Below are positions 34,914-43,760 of a stretch of DNA of 64,000 nucleotides, in pieces. Each line of letters starts with the position of its first letter. Position 1 is the first letter of the stretch. Origin of the DNA: Falsirhodobacter sp. 20TX0035 (GTDB lineage Bacteria > Pseudomonadota > Alphaproteobacteria > Rhodobacterales > Rhodobacteraceae). The notes under the pieces were generated by a model that saw nothing but the letters and a program-made list of their open reading frames with translations, did no database searches and was not told where the DNA came from. The stretch covers positions 38,763 to 102,762 of the forward strand of contig NZ_JAQMHV010000012.1 in NCBI RefSeq assembly GCF_028307215.1. The letters are read 5' to 3'. The translations under genes and the position numbers were made by a program.

Positions 34914-36419
34914 TCAATCCTCGTCCGTGAAGGCCTCCTCGCGCTTCTGGCGGACGGCGGGGGCCAGGATGCTGACGATCAGCAGCACGGCCAGCAGCAG
35001 AAGGATCGCGCTGATCGGGCGGGTGAAGAAGGTCGTGGCATCCCCGCGCGACACCAGCATGGACCGGCGCAGATGCTCCTCCAGCATGGGGCCAAGGACG
35101 AAGCCCAGAAGCAGGGGCGCGGGTTCGCAGTCCAGCTTGCGCAGAAGGTAGCCGGCAAAGCCGAAGCCCGCCATCAGCCAGATGTCGAAGGTGGCGTTGT
35201 TCAGGCTGTAGACGCCGATGGCGCAAAAGGCGACGATGGCCGGGAACAGGAAGCCGTAGGGGATGGAGATCATCTTCACCCACAGCCCGATCAGCGGCAG
35301 GTTCAGCACCAGCAGCATCAGGTTGCCGACCCACATCGACACGATCAGGCCCCAGAACAGCACCGGCTGCTCCTCGATCACCGAAGGCCCGGGCTGGATG
35401 CCCTGCATGATCAGCGCGCCGATCATCAGCGCCATCACGGGGTTCGACGGGATGCCCAGCGTCAGCATGGGGATGAACGAAGTCTGCGCGCCGGCGTTGT
35501 TCGCGGCCTCGGGGGCGGCCACGCCTTCGATGGCGCCCTTGCCGAAGCGTTCGGGGGTCTTGGAGGATTTCTTTTCCAGCGCATAGGCGGCAAAGGAGGC
35601 GAGCATCGCCCCGCCCCCCGGCAGGATGCCGAGGACGGAGCCGATCAGCGTGCCGCGCGTCACCGGCGCCACCATGCGCTTCAGATCGGCGCGGGTGGGC
35701 ATCAGGCCGGTGACCTTGGACAGCGTGACGGAGCGGCCCTGCTCATTCTCAAGGTTGGAGAGGATCTCGCCCAGCCCGAAGACGCCCATGGCGACGATGA
35801 CGAAGCTGATGCCGTCCGCCAGTTCGAACCGGCCGAAGGTGAAGCGCATCTCTCCGCTGTTGATGTCAGTACCGATCAGGCCCAGGATCAGGCCAAAGAG
35901 GACCATGCCCACGGCGTGCAGCAGCGATCCGCTGGCCAGCACGATGGACGCGACCAGGCCAAGGACCATGAGCGAGAAGTATTCGTGCGGCCCGAAGGTC
36001 AGCGCCACGGCCGACAGCGCAGGCGCGAAGAAGGCGATCAGCACCGTGGCCACGGTTCCGGCGGCGAAGGAGCCGATGGCCGCGGTGGCCAGCGCCGTGC
36101 CCGCCTGCCCGTTCCGCGCCATCTGGTAGCCATCGAGCGCGGTGACCACGCTCGACGATTCCCCCGGGAGGTTCACGAGGATGGCGGTGGTCGATCCGCC
36201 GTATTGCGCGCCATAGAAGATGCCTGCGAGCATGATCAGCGCGGTTTCGGGCGGCAGGCCGAAGGTCACGGGCAGCAGCATGGCGATGGTGGCGGTCGGC
36301 CCCAGCCCCGGCAGCACGCCGATGGCGGTGCCTAGGAACACGCCCAGAAGGCAATACAGCAGGTTCCAGACGGAGAACGCGGTTTGCGCCCCCAGCCAGA
36401 GGTCGGACAGGATGTCCAT
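34914..36419 (-). CDS. tctA: Tripartite tricarboxylate transporter, large membrane subunit TctA
   Basis: This 501-residue inner-membrane protein has about 11-12 transmembrane helices. It carries the TctA signatures IGVLPGLGPTATIAMLLPVT (about residues 38-57) and YGAQYGGSTTAILVNLPGES (about 70-90), plus the mirrored second motif GILPGGGAMLASFAAYALEK with NAGAQTSFIPMLTLGIPSN. GGAGG at the end of tctB forms its ribosome binding site, and only 3 bp separate the genes. It is the sodium- or proton-coupled translocator for a carboxylate delivered by TctC. Confidence 0.93.
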   Translation of the reverse strand: MDILSDLWLGAQTAFSVWNLLYCLLGVFLGTAIGVLPGLGPTATIAMLLPVTFGLPPETALIMLAGIFYGAQYGGSTTAILVNLPGESSSVVTALDGYQMARNGQAGTALATAAIGSFAAGTVATVLIAFFAPALSAVALTFGPHEYFSLMVLGLVASIVLASGSLLHAVGMVLFGLILGLIGTDINSGEMRFTFGRFELADGISFVIVAMGVFGLGEILSNLENEQGRSVTLSKVTGLMPTRADLKRMVAPVTRGTLIGSVLGILPGGGAMLASFAAYALEKKSSKTPERFGKGAIEGVAAPEAANNAGAQTSFIPMLTLGIPSNPVMALMIGALIMQGIQPGPSVIEEQPVLFWGLIVSMWVGNLMLLVLNLPLIGLWVKMISIPYGFLFPAIVAFCAIGVYSLNNATFDIWLMAGFGFAGYLLRKLDCEPAPLLLGFVLGPMLEEHLRRSMLVSRGDATTFFTRPISAILLLLAVLLIVSILAPAVRQKREEAFTDED

Positions 36420-36422
36420 GGT

Positions 36423-36887
36423 TCAGCCTCCGAACAACGTGCCGAACATCGGCATTGGAACACCCAGACCCTTGATGAAGACCAGCGCGCAGAAGGCCGT
36501 CAGGCCCGCGGTCGCGGCCAGTGTCTCAAGGTTCAGGCGGAAGGTGCGGCTGCCCGCGGCCGCGATCAGGATGCAGATGGGCAGCGCCACGACCAGCCCC
36601 AGCCATTCCAGCGTGGCGGCAAAGAAGCAGGTGGCGCCGATCACGAACAGCGCGGGGCGCAGGTGGATACGCTCCACCCATTCCCCCGGGCGGAGGAACG
36701 AGCGGGCGAGCGAGACGAGGCCAATCACGATCAGGAGCCCGCTGAGGACGATGGGGAAATACCCCGCCCCCATGCGCGCGCTGCTGCCCATTGGCAGGTC
36801 GCGCGCCAGCAGGATGGTGGCGCCCCCCAGGGCGACATACACGGCCCCGGCCCAGAAATCCTTGGTGCGGTGGCTGTGCATGGCCAT
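36423..36887 (-). CDS. tctB: Tripartite tricarboxylate transporter, small membrane subunit TctB
   Basis: The 154-residue protein has four hydrophobic segments and the typical weakly conserved TctB composition: FWAGAVYVALGGATILLARD at the N terminus, then MGAGYFPIVLSGLLIVIGLV, which is the best-conserved part of the family. AAGGAG lies upstream of the ATG at 36887. It lies between tctC and tctA, as in characterised operons, and forms the small membrane component of the transporter. Confidence 0.9.
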   Translation of the reverse strand: MAMHSHRTKDFWAGAVYVALGGATILLARDLPMGSSARMGAGYFPIVLSGLLIVIGLVSLARSFLRPGEWVERIHLRPALFVIGATCFFAATLEWLGLVVALPICILIAAAGSRTFRLNLETLAATAGLTAFCALVFIKGLGVPMPMFGTLFGG

Positions 36888-36933
36888 CGTCTCCTTGGCG
36901 AAGTGTGGTGGCGGCGCCCGAAGGCGCGCGCGC

Positions 36934-37902
36934 TCAGTTTTCGGGGGTGATGTTGCCGGCCTTGATCACCTCGCCCCAGCGGGCGATCTCGTCGGCGACA
37001 AAGGCGTCGGCTTCGGCGGGCGTGTTGGCCAGAACCTCGAAGCCCATCTTGGCCATCTGCTCTTCCATCTGCGGGGTCTTCAACGCGGTGGTGATGTCCT
37101 CGACCAGCGTGGCCTTCACCTCGGCCGGAAGGCCCTTGGGGGCCGCGAAGGCCTGCCAGGAATAGACGGTCATCCCCTCGATCCCCAGTTCCTTGAATGT
37201 GGGCACATCGGGGAATTCCGGCGAGCGTTCGTCCGCGGCCACGGCCAGCATCTTCATCTTGCCGTCCTTCACGAAGGCGGCGATGGCGCCCAGGTTCTGG
37301 AACGAGGCGTCGGCATGGCCGCCCATCAGGTCGGTCTGGGCCGGCCCGCCGCCCTTGTAGGGGACGTGGATGCCGGTGGTGCCGGTCTGCTGCCAGAAGA
37401 GTTCGGCCGTCAGGTGGTCCGACGAACCCACGCCCGAGGAGGCGAAGAGCATCGTGTCGGGTTCGGCCTTCAGTTCGGCGACCAGTTCCTCGACGGTGTT
37501 CGCCTCAAGGTCCGGGCGGGTCACCAGCACGTTGGGGGTGCGGACGGCGATCGTCAGCATCTCCAGATCTTCGCGCGGGTCGTATTGCAGGTCGGGTTGC
37601 AGCGCGGGGTTGATCCCGAAGGTGCCGATGGACGCGGCCATGATCGTGTAGCCGTCGGGCTTGGCCCGGGCCAGCTGGGCCGCCCCCACAGCGCCGTTCG
37701 CGCCGGGCTTGTTTTCCACCACCAGCGGGGTGGCGAAGTCGGGCTGCATGATCTGGGTGGTCAGCCGGCCGATCGTGTCGCTGGCCCCGCCGGGGGCGAA
37801 GGGCACGATGACCGTGACGGGCTTCGCGGGATAGTCCTGCGCGACGGCGGGCGTGCACAGGACGGCGGCCAAGCCAAGGGCCCCGATGACGACGTTTCTC
37901 AT
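36934..37902 (-). CDS. tctC: Tripartite tricarboxylate transporter, binding protein TctC
   Basis: This 322-residue periplasmic protein has a signal peptide (MRNVVIGALGLAAVLCTPAVA) and the Bug-family ligand motif YPAKPVTVIVPFAPGGASDT (about residues 25-44) followed by VVENKPGANGAVGAAQLARA. GGAGG precedes the start. It captures a carboxylate and hands it to TctAB. It is the first gene of the operon, transcribed from a promoter region that contains a LacI-type palindrome. The ligand cannot be told from sequence; control by a gluconate-type LacI protein suggests a sugar acid rather than citrate. Confidence 0.93.
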   Translation of the reverse strand: MRNVVIGALGLAAVLCTPAVAQDYPAKPVTVIVPFAPGGASDTIGRLTTQIMQPDFATPLVVENKPGANGAVGAAQLARAKPDGYTIMAASIGTFGINPALQPDLQYDPREDLEMLTIAVRTPNVLVTRPDLEANTVEELVAELKAEPDTMLFASSGVGSSDHLTAELFWQQTGTTGIHVPYKGGGPAQTDLMGGHADASFQNLGAIAAFVKDGKMKMLAVAADERSPEFPDVPTFKELGIEGMTVYSWQAFAAPKGLPAEVKATLVEDITTALKTPQMEEQMAKMGFEVLANTPAEADAFVADEIARWGEVIKAGNITPEN

Positions 37903-37934
37903 GATATCCTCCTGAAGGCAGCCTCCCCGCCGCC

Positions 37935-37954
37935 TGATGCATACGCATGCATCA
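37935..37954. promoter_or_regulatory. LacI-type operator upstream of tctCBA
   Basis: TGATGCATACGCATGCATCA is palindromic over 20 bp apart from one mismatched pair, with the central CG expected for LacI-family sites. It lies 33 bp upstream of the tctC start and is the likely target of the LacI regulator at 33827-34855. Confidence 0.6.
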
Positions 37955-38002
37955 TTAACCCGAGGCGGGGCGCCGCTGTCAACGAAAATCCTGTGACGGG
38001 AT

Positions 38003-38036
38003 GCAAAAGGGCCCGGCGGATGGCCGGGCCCTTTGC
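38003..38036 (-). terminator. Intrinsic terminator of the sugar ABC operon
   Basis: A 12-bp perfect stem (AAAGGGCCCGGC pairing with GCCGGGCCCTTT, 4-5 base loop) follows the binding-protein stop codon, and on the minus strand it ends in TTTT. It separates this operon from the tctC promoter. Confidence 0.8.
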
Positions 38037-38052
38037 GGTTCGGGGCGCCCGA

Positions 38053-38988
38053 TCAGAAGGGGCTGTCCTCGAAGTAGTAGCTTTCGGCGTTGTCCGGCGT
38101 GATCAGTTCGGACCCGATGATGAAGCGGCCCGTGACCGGCGCGGGCGAGGTGAAGCGCATGGCCGTCAGCTCGATCGCGGTGGCGATCATTGCGGGGGGA
38201 TAGGTCACGTCCACCGGCAGCATCTTGTCGTTGTCGCGGATGCGGGCCACGATTTCCTTCATGCCGGCGCCGCCCACGACCCACATCTCGTCCGACCGGC
38301 CGGCCTGTTCGATGGCCTGCAGCGCGCCCGTCGCCATGTCGTCATCGGCGGCCCAGACGGCGTCGATCTCGGGGAAGCGGGACAGGTAGTCCTGCATCAC
38401 CGTGAAGGAGGTGTCGCGGTTCCAGTTGCCGTGCTCCATCCCCAGCACCTCGATGCCGGAGCCTTCGAGGGCGGCGTTGAAGGCCTCCACCCGCTCGTTG
38501 TCCACGGTGGAGGCGATACCGCGCAGGACGACGATCTTGGCGCCGTCCTCAAGGTTTTCGGCGAAGTATTCACCGGCGACGCGGCCGAAGCCCACGTTGT
38601 CGCCCGCGACATACAGATCCTCGATCCCGTCCTGCGACAGGCCGCGGTCCACCACCGTCACGAATGTGCCGCTGTCGGCCACACGGGCCACGGGGGCGGT
38701 CAGCGGTTCGGACTCGAAGGGCAGCACGACCAGCGCGTCGATGTTGCGCGTGGCGACCATGTCCTCGATGTCGGACACCTGTTTCGCAGGGTCGGACGCT
38801 GTGGCCAGCACGAAGTCGAGGTCGGGGAACTGTTCCTCAAGACGCGCGACCGAGGCTTGGGCGTGATAGTTCAGGCCCCCGGCCCAGCCATGCGTGGCGG
38901 CGGGGATGGAGATGCCGATGGTTTCGGCGCCGGCTGGCACGGCCAGTGCCAGAAGGGCCGTCGTGGTCAGGATCGCGCGGATGGTCAT
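38053..38988 (-). CDS. Sugar ABC transporter substrate-binding protein (RbsB type)
   Basis: This 311-residue periplasmic protein starts at 38988 with AGGGAGGAAA upstream. It has a signal peptide (MTIRAILTTTALLALAVPAGA) followed by ETIGISIPAATHGWAGGLNY, typical of ribose-type binding proteins, where an aromatic residue stacks on the sugar. Further on come SDIEDMVATRNIDALVVLPF and VWAADDDMATGALQAIEQAG, the second being the classical loop for a hinge-facing ligand contact. It is the last gene of the operon, 20 bp after the permease. The ligand is unknown; it should be the polyol or sugar acted on by the isomerase and oxidoreductase of the same operon. Confidence 0.9.
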   Translation of the reverse strand: MTIRAILTTTALLALAVPAGAETIGISIPAATHGWAGGLNYHAQASVARLEEQFPDLDFVLATASDPAKQVSDIEDMVATRNIDALVVLPFESEPLTAPVARVADSGTFVTVVDRGLSQDGIEDLYVAGDNVGFGRVAGEYFAENLEDGAKIVVLRGIASTVDNERVEAFNAALEGSGIEVLGMEHGNWNRDTSFTVMQDYLSRFPEIDAVWAADDDMATGALQAIEQAGRSDEMWVVGGAGMKEIVARIRDNDKMLPVDVTYPPAMIATAIELTAMRFTSPAPVTGRFIIGSELITPDNAESYYFEDSPF

Positions 38989-39008
38989 GGTTTCCTCCCT
39001 ATGACGTT

Positions 39009-40007
39009 TCAGTGGGCCTTCAGGCCGCCCCGTTGCAGGACGACGGCCAGAATGATGATGACCCCCTGGATCGCGCCGTTCAGGTAGGGCGAGACGAGGT
39101 CGGTCAGGTTCAGGATGTTGCCGATGAAGCCGAGGATCAGGACGCCCACCACCGTGCCCCAGACGCGGCCGAAGCCGCCCTTCAGCATGGTGCCGCCGAT
39201 GATGACGGCGGCGATGGCCTCCAGTTCCCACAGCACCCCGGTCGCGGCGGAGGCGGAGCCGAGGCGCGGGACATACATCACGGTTGCAACGCCCACGAGG
39301 ATGCCGAGAAGGACATAGGTCGCCATGCGCACCCGCATCACGTTCACGGCCGAATACTTCGCCACCTGTTCGTTCGATCCGATGGCCGCGCAGTGGCGGC
39401 CGAAGCGGGTGTGGCGCATCACGATCTCTCCGCCGATCGCGACCAGCGCGAAGACGAGGATGGGCCAGCTGATGCCCAGGATCCCCCCATAGTAGACGGG
39501 GCGATAGACGCCCGAGAGTTCGTAGTTCAGCGACAGCGTGCCCCCGTCCGCCAGCCAAGTGATGAGCGAGCGGTAGATGCCCATGGTGCCCAGCGTGACG
39601 ATGAACGCCTCGATCCGGCCGCGGGTGATCAGAAGGCCGTTGATCGCGCCGCCGAAGAGGCCGGTGAGAAGGCCCACGAGGATGCCCACGAGGATCACCC
39701 CGACGCCGAGGCCCATCGTCGGCAAAAGCGCGTTCATCGTCAGGATCATGACGCCGGCCACGAAGGCCGCCATCGATCCCACCGACAGGTCCAGCCCGCC
39801 CGACGTGATGACGAAGGTCATGCCCACCGCGATGATGCCGATGAAGGCCGACCGCGCCAGCACGTTCGTAAGGTTGCCGTAGCTGAGGAAGTTGTCGTTC
39901 AACGCCATCCCGATCAGCAGCAGGACGACCAGTGCGGCCAGTGGCCCGATGGCGTGAAGGTTGACGCGGCGGCGCGGGGCCGCCTTGCGCGTGTCGACGG
40001 TGGTCAT
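39009..40007 (-). CDS. Sugar ABC transporter permease (RbsC type)
   Basis: The 332-residue inner-membrane permease has about eight to ten helices. Family signature ITSGGLDLSVGSMAAFVAGV lies near residues 68-88, and the C-terminal coupling region AIAAVIIGGTMLKGGFGRVW near 265-285. The start ATG at 40007 overlaps the ATPase stop (ATGA). The permease forms a homodimeric pore with the double ATPase. Confidence 0.92.
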   Translation of the reverse strand: MTTVDTRKAAPRRRVNLHAIGPLAALVVLLLIGMALNDNFLSYGNLTNVLARSAFIGIIAVGMTFVITSGGLDLSVGSMAAFVAGVMILTMNALLPTMGLGVGVILVGILVGLLTGLFGGAINGLLITRGRIEAFIVTLGTMGIYRSLITWLADGGTLSLNYELSGVYRPVYYGGILGISWPILVFALVAIGGEIVMRHTRFGRHCAAIGSNEQVAKYSAVNVMRVRMATYVLLGILVGVATVMYVPRLGSASAATGVLWELEAIAAVIIGGTMLKGGFGRVWGTVVGVLILGFIGNILNLTDLVSPYLNGAIQGVIIILAVVLQRGGLKAH

Positions 40008-41494
40008 GCGGCCTCTCCCTGAAGGCCCATCGCCATGCGGACGATGGACTGTTCGTTCACATCCGCACCGGACACCTGCCCCGCGACCCGGCCCGCCTGC
40101 ATGACGATCACGCGGTCGCACAGCCCGATCACCTCGGGCAGTTCGGAGGAGATAACGATCACGCTCAGCCCCTCGGCGGCGAGACGGTGGATGAAACGGT
40201 AGATCTGTTGCTTGGTGCCGATGTCGATGCCGCGCGTGGGTTCGTCGATGATGACGATGCGCGGCTCGGTCAGCATGGTCTTGGCCAGCAGAAGCTTCTG
40301 CTGGTTGCCGCCCGACAGGTTTCCCGCCAGCACGTCGCGGTGCGGGATGCGGATGTCCCAGTCGGCGATGGCGCGGTCCAGCGCCGCCTCCTCGGCCTTC
40401 CGGTCGATCAGCCCGTGCGAGAAGCGGTCGAGCGACAGGAGCGTCAGGTTCTCGCGCAGCGACTTGTTCAGCAGAAGGCCGCATTCCTTGCGATCCTCCG
40501 TCAGGTAGACGAGGCCCTGGTCCAGCGCGCCGCGCATGTCCTCGGGCGTCAGCGTCGCGCCGTTCACGGTCACGATGCCGTCGCGGGGGCGCAGGCCGGC
40601 GATGGCCTCCATCAGTTCCGTCCGGCCCGATCCGACAAGGCCCGCGAAGCCGAGGATCTCGCCCTGCCGCAGCTCGAAGCTGGCCTCGGTCACGAAGCGG
40701 GGGACGCAGATGTTCTCGGCCGACAGGATGACCCCCTCCCCTCCCCTCCGCTTGGGCGGATACAGGTCGGACAGGTCGCGGCCCACCATGGCGCTGGCCA
40801 TCTTGTCCTCGGTCATGCCGTTCGCGGGGCCGGACTGCACGCGGGTGCCGTCGCGCAGGATCGTCACGCGGTCGGCCAGACGCCGCACCTCCGGCAGCTT
40901 GTGCGAGGTGTAGAGGATCGCGACCCCTTCCGCCTTCAGCCGTTCGACCTGTTCGAACAGCACGCCAGTTTCCCGGTCGGTCAGCACGGCAGTGGGTTCG
41001 TCCATGATCAGGACGCGGGCGCGGCGGGACAGGGCCTTCGCGATCTCCACCATCTGGCGGTCGGGGACGGAGATGTCGGCGATCCGCGCGTCGGGCGAGG
41101 CGTGGCAGTGCAGCCGGTCCAGAAGCGCCTGCGTCTGCGCCCGCATCCCCTTGTGATCCAGAAACAGGCCGCGCCGCAGTTCGCGCCCGAGGAAGACGTT
41201 CTGCGTGACGGTCAGGTGGGCCGCGAGGTTGAACTCCTGATGGATCATCACGATGCCCGCCGCCTCGGCCTCGGCCGCACTTGTCAGGGTGACGGGCTGG
41301 CCGTCGATGCGCACCGTGCCGGAGGTGGGGGGCAGGAAGCCCGCCATGATCTTCATGGTGGTGGATTTGCCCGCGCCATTCTCGCCGATCAGGGCGTGCA
41401 CCTCGCCCGCGTGAAGGTCGATGTCCAGACCGTGCAGCACCTCCACAGGCCCGAAGCTGCGGGTGACGGCGGAGAGGGACAGGATGGGAGTCAT
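40004..41494 (-). CDS. Sugar ABC transporter ATPase (RbsA type)
   Basis: This is a 496-residue double-domain ATPase of the CUT2 family. The N-terminal Walker A is IGENGAGKSTTMKI (about residues 33-46) with Walker B VLIMDEPTAVLTDRE. The second half has a degenerate Walker A (GLVGSGRTEL) but a good LSGGNQQKLLLAKTM signature and IVIIDEPTRGIDIG, the normal asymmetric pattern of RbsA/XylG/MglA. The start at 41494 overlaps the oxidoreductase stop by 4 bp. It energises the permease encoded next. Confidence 0.93.
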   Translation of the reverse strand: MTPILSLSAVTRSFGPVEVLHGLDIDLHAGEVHALIGENGAGKSTTMKIMAGFLPPTSGTVRIDGQPVTLTSAAEAEAAGIVMIHQEFNLAAHLTVTQNVFLGRELRRGLFLDHKGMRAQTQALLDRLHCHASPDARIADISVPDRQMVEIAKALSRRARVLIMDEPTAVLTDRETGVLFEQVERLKAEGVAILYTSHKLPEVRRLADRVTILRDGTRVQSGPANGMTEDKMASAMVGRDLSDLYPPKRRGGEGVILSAENICVPRFVTEASFELRQGEILGFAGLVGSGRTELMEAIAGLRPRDGIVTVNGATLTPEDMRGALDQGLVYLTEDRKECGLLLNKSLRENLTLLSLDRFSHGLIDRKAEEAALDRAIADWDIRIPHRDVLAGNLSGGNQQKLLLAKTMLTEPRIVIIDEPTRGIDIGTKQQIYRFIHRLAAEGLSVIVISSELPEVIGLCDRVIVMQAGRVAGQVSGADVNEQSIVRMAMGLQGEAA

Positions 41495-42588
41495 GGCGAC
41501 ACCCATGCGCCATTCTTCGCCGAGGATCGGAGGCAGGCGTCGATGAAGGCCATCCCGCCCAGGCCGTCGGCGATGCCGGGAACGGTCGCAGCCTCGCCCC
41601 GGATGGCGCGAGCGGCTTCGGCATAGATGTTCGCGAAGGCCTCGATATATCCCTCCGGATGGCCAGCCGGCACGCGGGAGACGTGGCGGGCGGCGTCCAA
41701 TGCCCCCGGGCCGTTCTGCGTTAGGATCTGGCGGGGCTGGCCGAAGCGGGTGAAGGTGAGTTGGGTCGCCGTATCTTGGGACCAGTCCAGCCCGCCCTTG
41801 TCGCCGAAGACGCGGAGGCGGACGGCGTTGTCATGCCCCGGCGCCACCTGGCTGGCCCAGAGCGACCCGCGCGCCCCGCCCCGGAAGCGCAGCATCGCCT
41901 GCACGTTGTCGTCCACCCGCCGCCCCGGCACGAAGGAGGAAAGTTCCGCCGACAGCGCCTCCACCTCCAGCCCCGTGACGAAGGTCGCCAGATGCCAGGC
42001 ATGGGTGCCGATGTCGCCCACGGCCCCTGCCCCGGACCGCGCGGGGTCCGTCCGCCAGTCGGCCTGTTTCGAGGCTGTGTCTTCGGTCAGCCAGTCCTGC
42101 GCATATTCCACCTGCACCACGCGGATCGTCCCGACCTCTCCCGCCGCGACCATCGCCTGGGCCTGCCGGACCATGGCATAGCCGGAATAGGTGTGGGTCA
42201 GGAAAAAGCGGGCGGAGGATGCCGCGCAGGCGGCCGCCAGATCGCGCGCGTCTTCCTGCGTGGCGGTCAGGGGCTTGTCGCAGATGACATGGATGCCCTG
42301 TTCCAGAAAGGCGCGGGCGGGTGCGGAGTGCAGGTGGTTCGGGGTGACGATGGCCACAGCCTCGATCCCGTCGGGACGGGCGGCTTCGGCCCGCGCCATT
42401 TCGGCAAAGTCGGTGTAGATGCGGGGCAGGCCCAGATCCTTTCCCGAGCGTTGCGCGCGTTCAGGGTCCGACGACAGCGCCCCCGCCACCAGTTCGAAAT
42501 GCCCGTCCAGCCGCGCGGCCATGCGGTGGACGTTGCCGATGAAGGCCCCGCTGCCGCCGCCGACCATCCCCAGACGCAGCGCCCTCAT
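41491..42588 (-). CDS. Gfo/Idh/MocA family NAD(P)-dependent oxidoreductase
   Basis: This 365-residue cytoplasmic dehydrogenase has an N-terminal Rossmann fold, LRLGMVGGGSGAFIGNVHRM (about residues 4-23). The conserved catalytic region VICDKPLTATQEDARDLAAA carries the CxKP-type Lys (about residue 102), and VGDIGTHAWHLATFVTG contains the conserved Asp/His pair. Members oxidise a sugar or inositol hydroxyl to a ketone. It is translationally coupled by ATGA to both neighbours, the isomerase before it and the ATPase after it, so it belongs to the same pathway, probably acting before or after the isomerase on the imported sugar. Confidence 0.9.
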   Translation of the reverse strand: MRALRLGMVGGGSGAFIGNVHRMAARLDGHFELVAGALSSDPERAQRSGKDLGLPRIYTDFAEMARAEAARPDGIEAVAIVTPNHLHSAPARAFLEQGIHVICDKPLTATQEDARDLAAACAASSARFFLTHTYSGYAMVRQAQAMVAAGEVGTIRVVQVEYAQDWLTEDTASKQADWRTDPARSGAGAVGDIGTHAWHLATFVTGLEVEALSAELSSFVPGRRVDDNVQAMLRFRGGARGSLWASQVAPGHDNAVRLRVFGDKGGLDWSQDTATQLTFTRFGQPRQILTQNGPGALDAARHVSRVPAGHPEGYIEAFANIYAEAARAIRGEAATVPGIADGLGGMAFIDACLRSSAKNGAWVSP

Positions 42589-43640
42589 CGGTCCAGCCCC
42601 AGCATGCGGCGGTTGGCCTGCGCGTCCGTGCCCGCCGCCGCGAAGTCGTCGAAGGCGTGGGGGGTGACGCGGATGATGTGGTCCCTCACGAACTGCGCCC
42701 CTTCCCGCGCCCCGTCTTCGGGATGTTTCAGGGCGCATTCCCATTCGACCACCGCCCAGCCGTCGAAGCCCTGCGCCGTCAGCTTCGAAAAGATGGCGCC
42801 GAAATCCACCTGACCGTCGCCGGGGCTGCGGAACCGGCCCGCCCGATCCACCCACGACTGGAACCCACCATACACGCCCTGTCGGCCCGTCGGGTTGAAT
42901 TCGGCGTCCTTCACATGGAACATGCCGATACGATCCGCGTAAATATCGAGATTTGCAAGATAATCCAGCCCCTGAAGCACGTAATGGGACGGATCGTAGA
43001 GCATCTTGGCCCGCGGATGCTGGTTCACCCGGTCCAGGAACATCTCGAAGCTGACGCCGTCGTGCAGATCCTCGCCCGGATGGATTTCGAAGCAGACGTC
43101 GACGCCGCAATCCTCGGCGTGGTCCAGGATCGGGTGCCAGCGGCGGGCCAGTTCATCGAAGGCAGTTTCGATCAGGCCGGGCGGGCGCTGCGGCCAAGGG
43201 TAGATGTAGGGCCAGGCGAGCGAGCCGGAGAAGGTGGCCATCGCCGTCAGCCCGAGGTTGCGGGAGGCCGACAGCGTCTTCTTCACCTGATCGACCGCCC
43301 AATCGGTCCGGGCCCTCGGGTTGCCCCGGACCTGCGGCGCGGCAAAGGCGTCGAACGCCTCGTCATAGGCGGGATGCACGGCGACCAGCTGACCCTGGAT
43401 GTGGCTGGACAGCTCGGTGATGACGATCCCCTGCCCGGCCCGCGCCATCAGGTCGTCGCAATAGGCGGTGGAGCTTGCGGCCAGATCCAGATCCAGCAAC
43501 CGCGCGTCACTGGTCGGAACCTGCACGCCCGAATACCCGCAGTCGGCCGCCCATGTCGTTATGCCCGTCCAACTGTCGAACGGGGCGTTTCCACCCACGA
43601 ACTGGGCCAGAAACAGGCCGGGGCCCTTGATCGTCTTCAT
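42585..43640 (-). CDS. Sugar phosphate isomerase/epimerase-like TIM-barrel protein
   Basis: This 351-residue protein of the xylose isomerase-like TIM-barrel family starts at 43640 with GGGAGGAG upstream. Metal-site residues are visible in VCFEIHPGEDLHDG (Glu), MLYDPSHYVLQG (Asp and His), MFHVKDAEFNPTG (His, Lys, Asp) and WAVVEWECALKHPEDG (Glu). The family includes IolE, hydroxypyruvate isomerase and 3-keto-sugar epimerases. Paired with a Gfo/Idh dehydrogenase it most likely works on a 3-keto sugar or inosose. It is the first gene of the sugar operon, directly behind a perfect LacI operator. Confidence 0.87.
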   Translation of the reverse strand: MKTIKGPGLFLAQFVGGNAPFDSWTGITTWAADCGYSGVQVPTSDARLLDLDLAASSTAYCDDLMARAGQGIVITELSSHIQGQLVAVHPAYDEAFDAFAAPQVRGNPRARTDWAVDQVKKTLSASRNLGLTAMATFSGSLAWPYIYPWPQRPPGLIETAFDELARRWHPILDHAEDCGVDVCFEIHPGEDLHDGVSFEMFLDRVNQHPRAKMLYDPSHYVLQGLDYLANLDIYADRIGMFHVKDAEFNPTGRQGVYGGFQSWVDRAGRFRSPGDGQVDFGAIFSKLTAQGFDGWAVVEWECALKHPEDGAREGAQFVRDHIIRVTPHAFDDFAAAGTDAQANRRMLGLDR

Positions 43641-43667
43641 CGCTCCTCCCACCCCGATCCCGCGAAA

Positions 43668-43681
43668 TGTAATCGGTTGCA
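43668..43681. promoter_or_regulatory. LacI-family operator
   Basis: TGTAATCGGTTGCA matches the general LacI-family pattern TGNAANCGNTTNCA at every fixed position. It sits between the sugar operon (start 43640, minus) and the divergent LacI gene (start 43761, plus), where it can control both. Confidence 0.8.
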
Positions 43682-43760
43682 TAAAGCGTGGCACAGCGTC
43701 ATTCACTTTACAAGAAGATCGTGTTCCGCCAATGCCGGCGGGTCATGAAAGGACCGCCCC

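Noticed and set aside
36220..39087. Plus-strand open frame of 955 codons
   Set aside because: It runs antisense through tctA, tctB, tctC and the sugar binding-protein gene, all of which have clear family signatures and ribosome binding sites. It is a composition artefact of high GC content.
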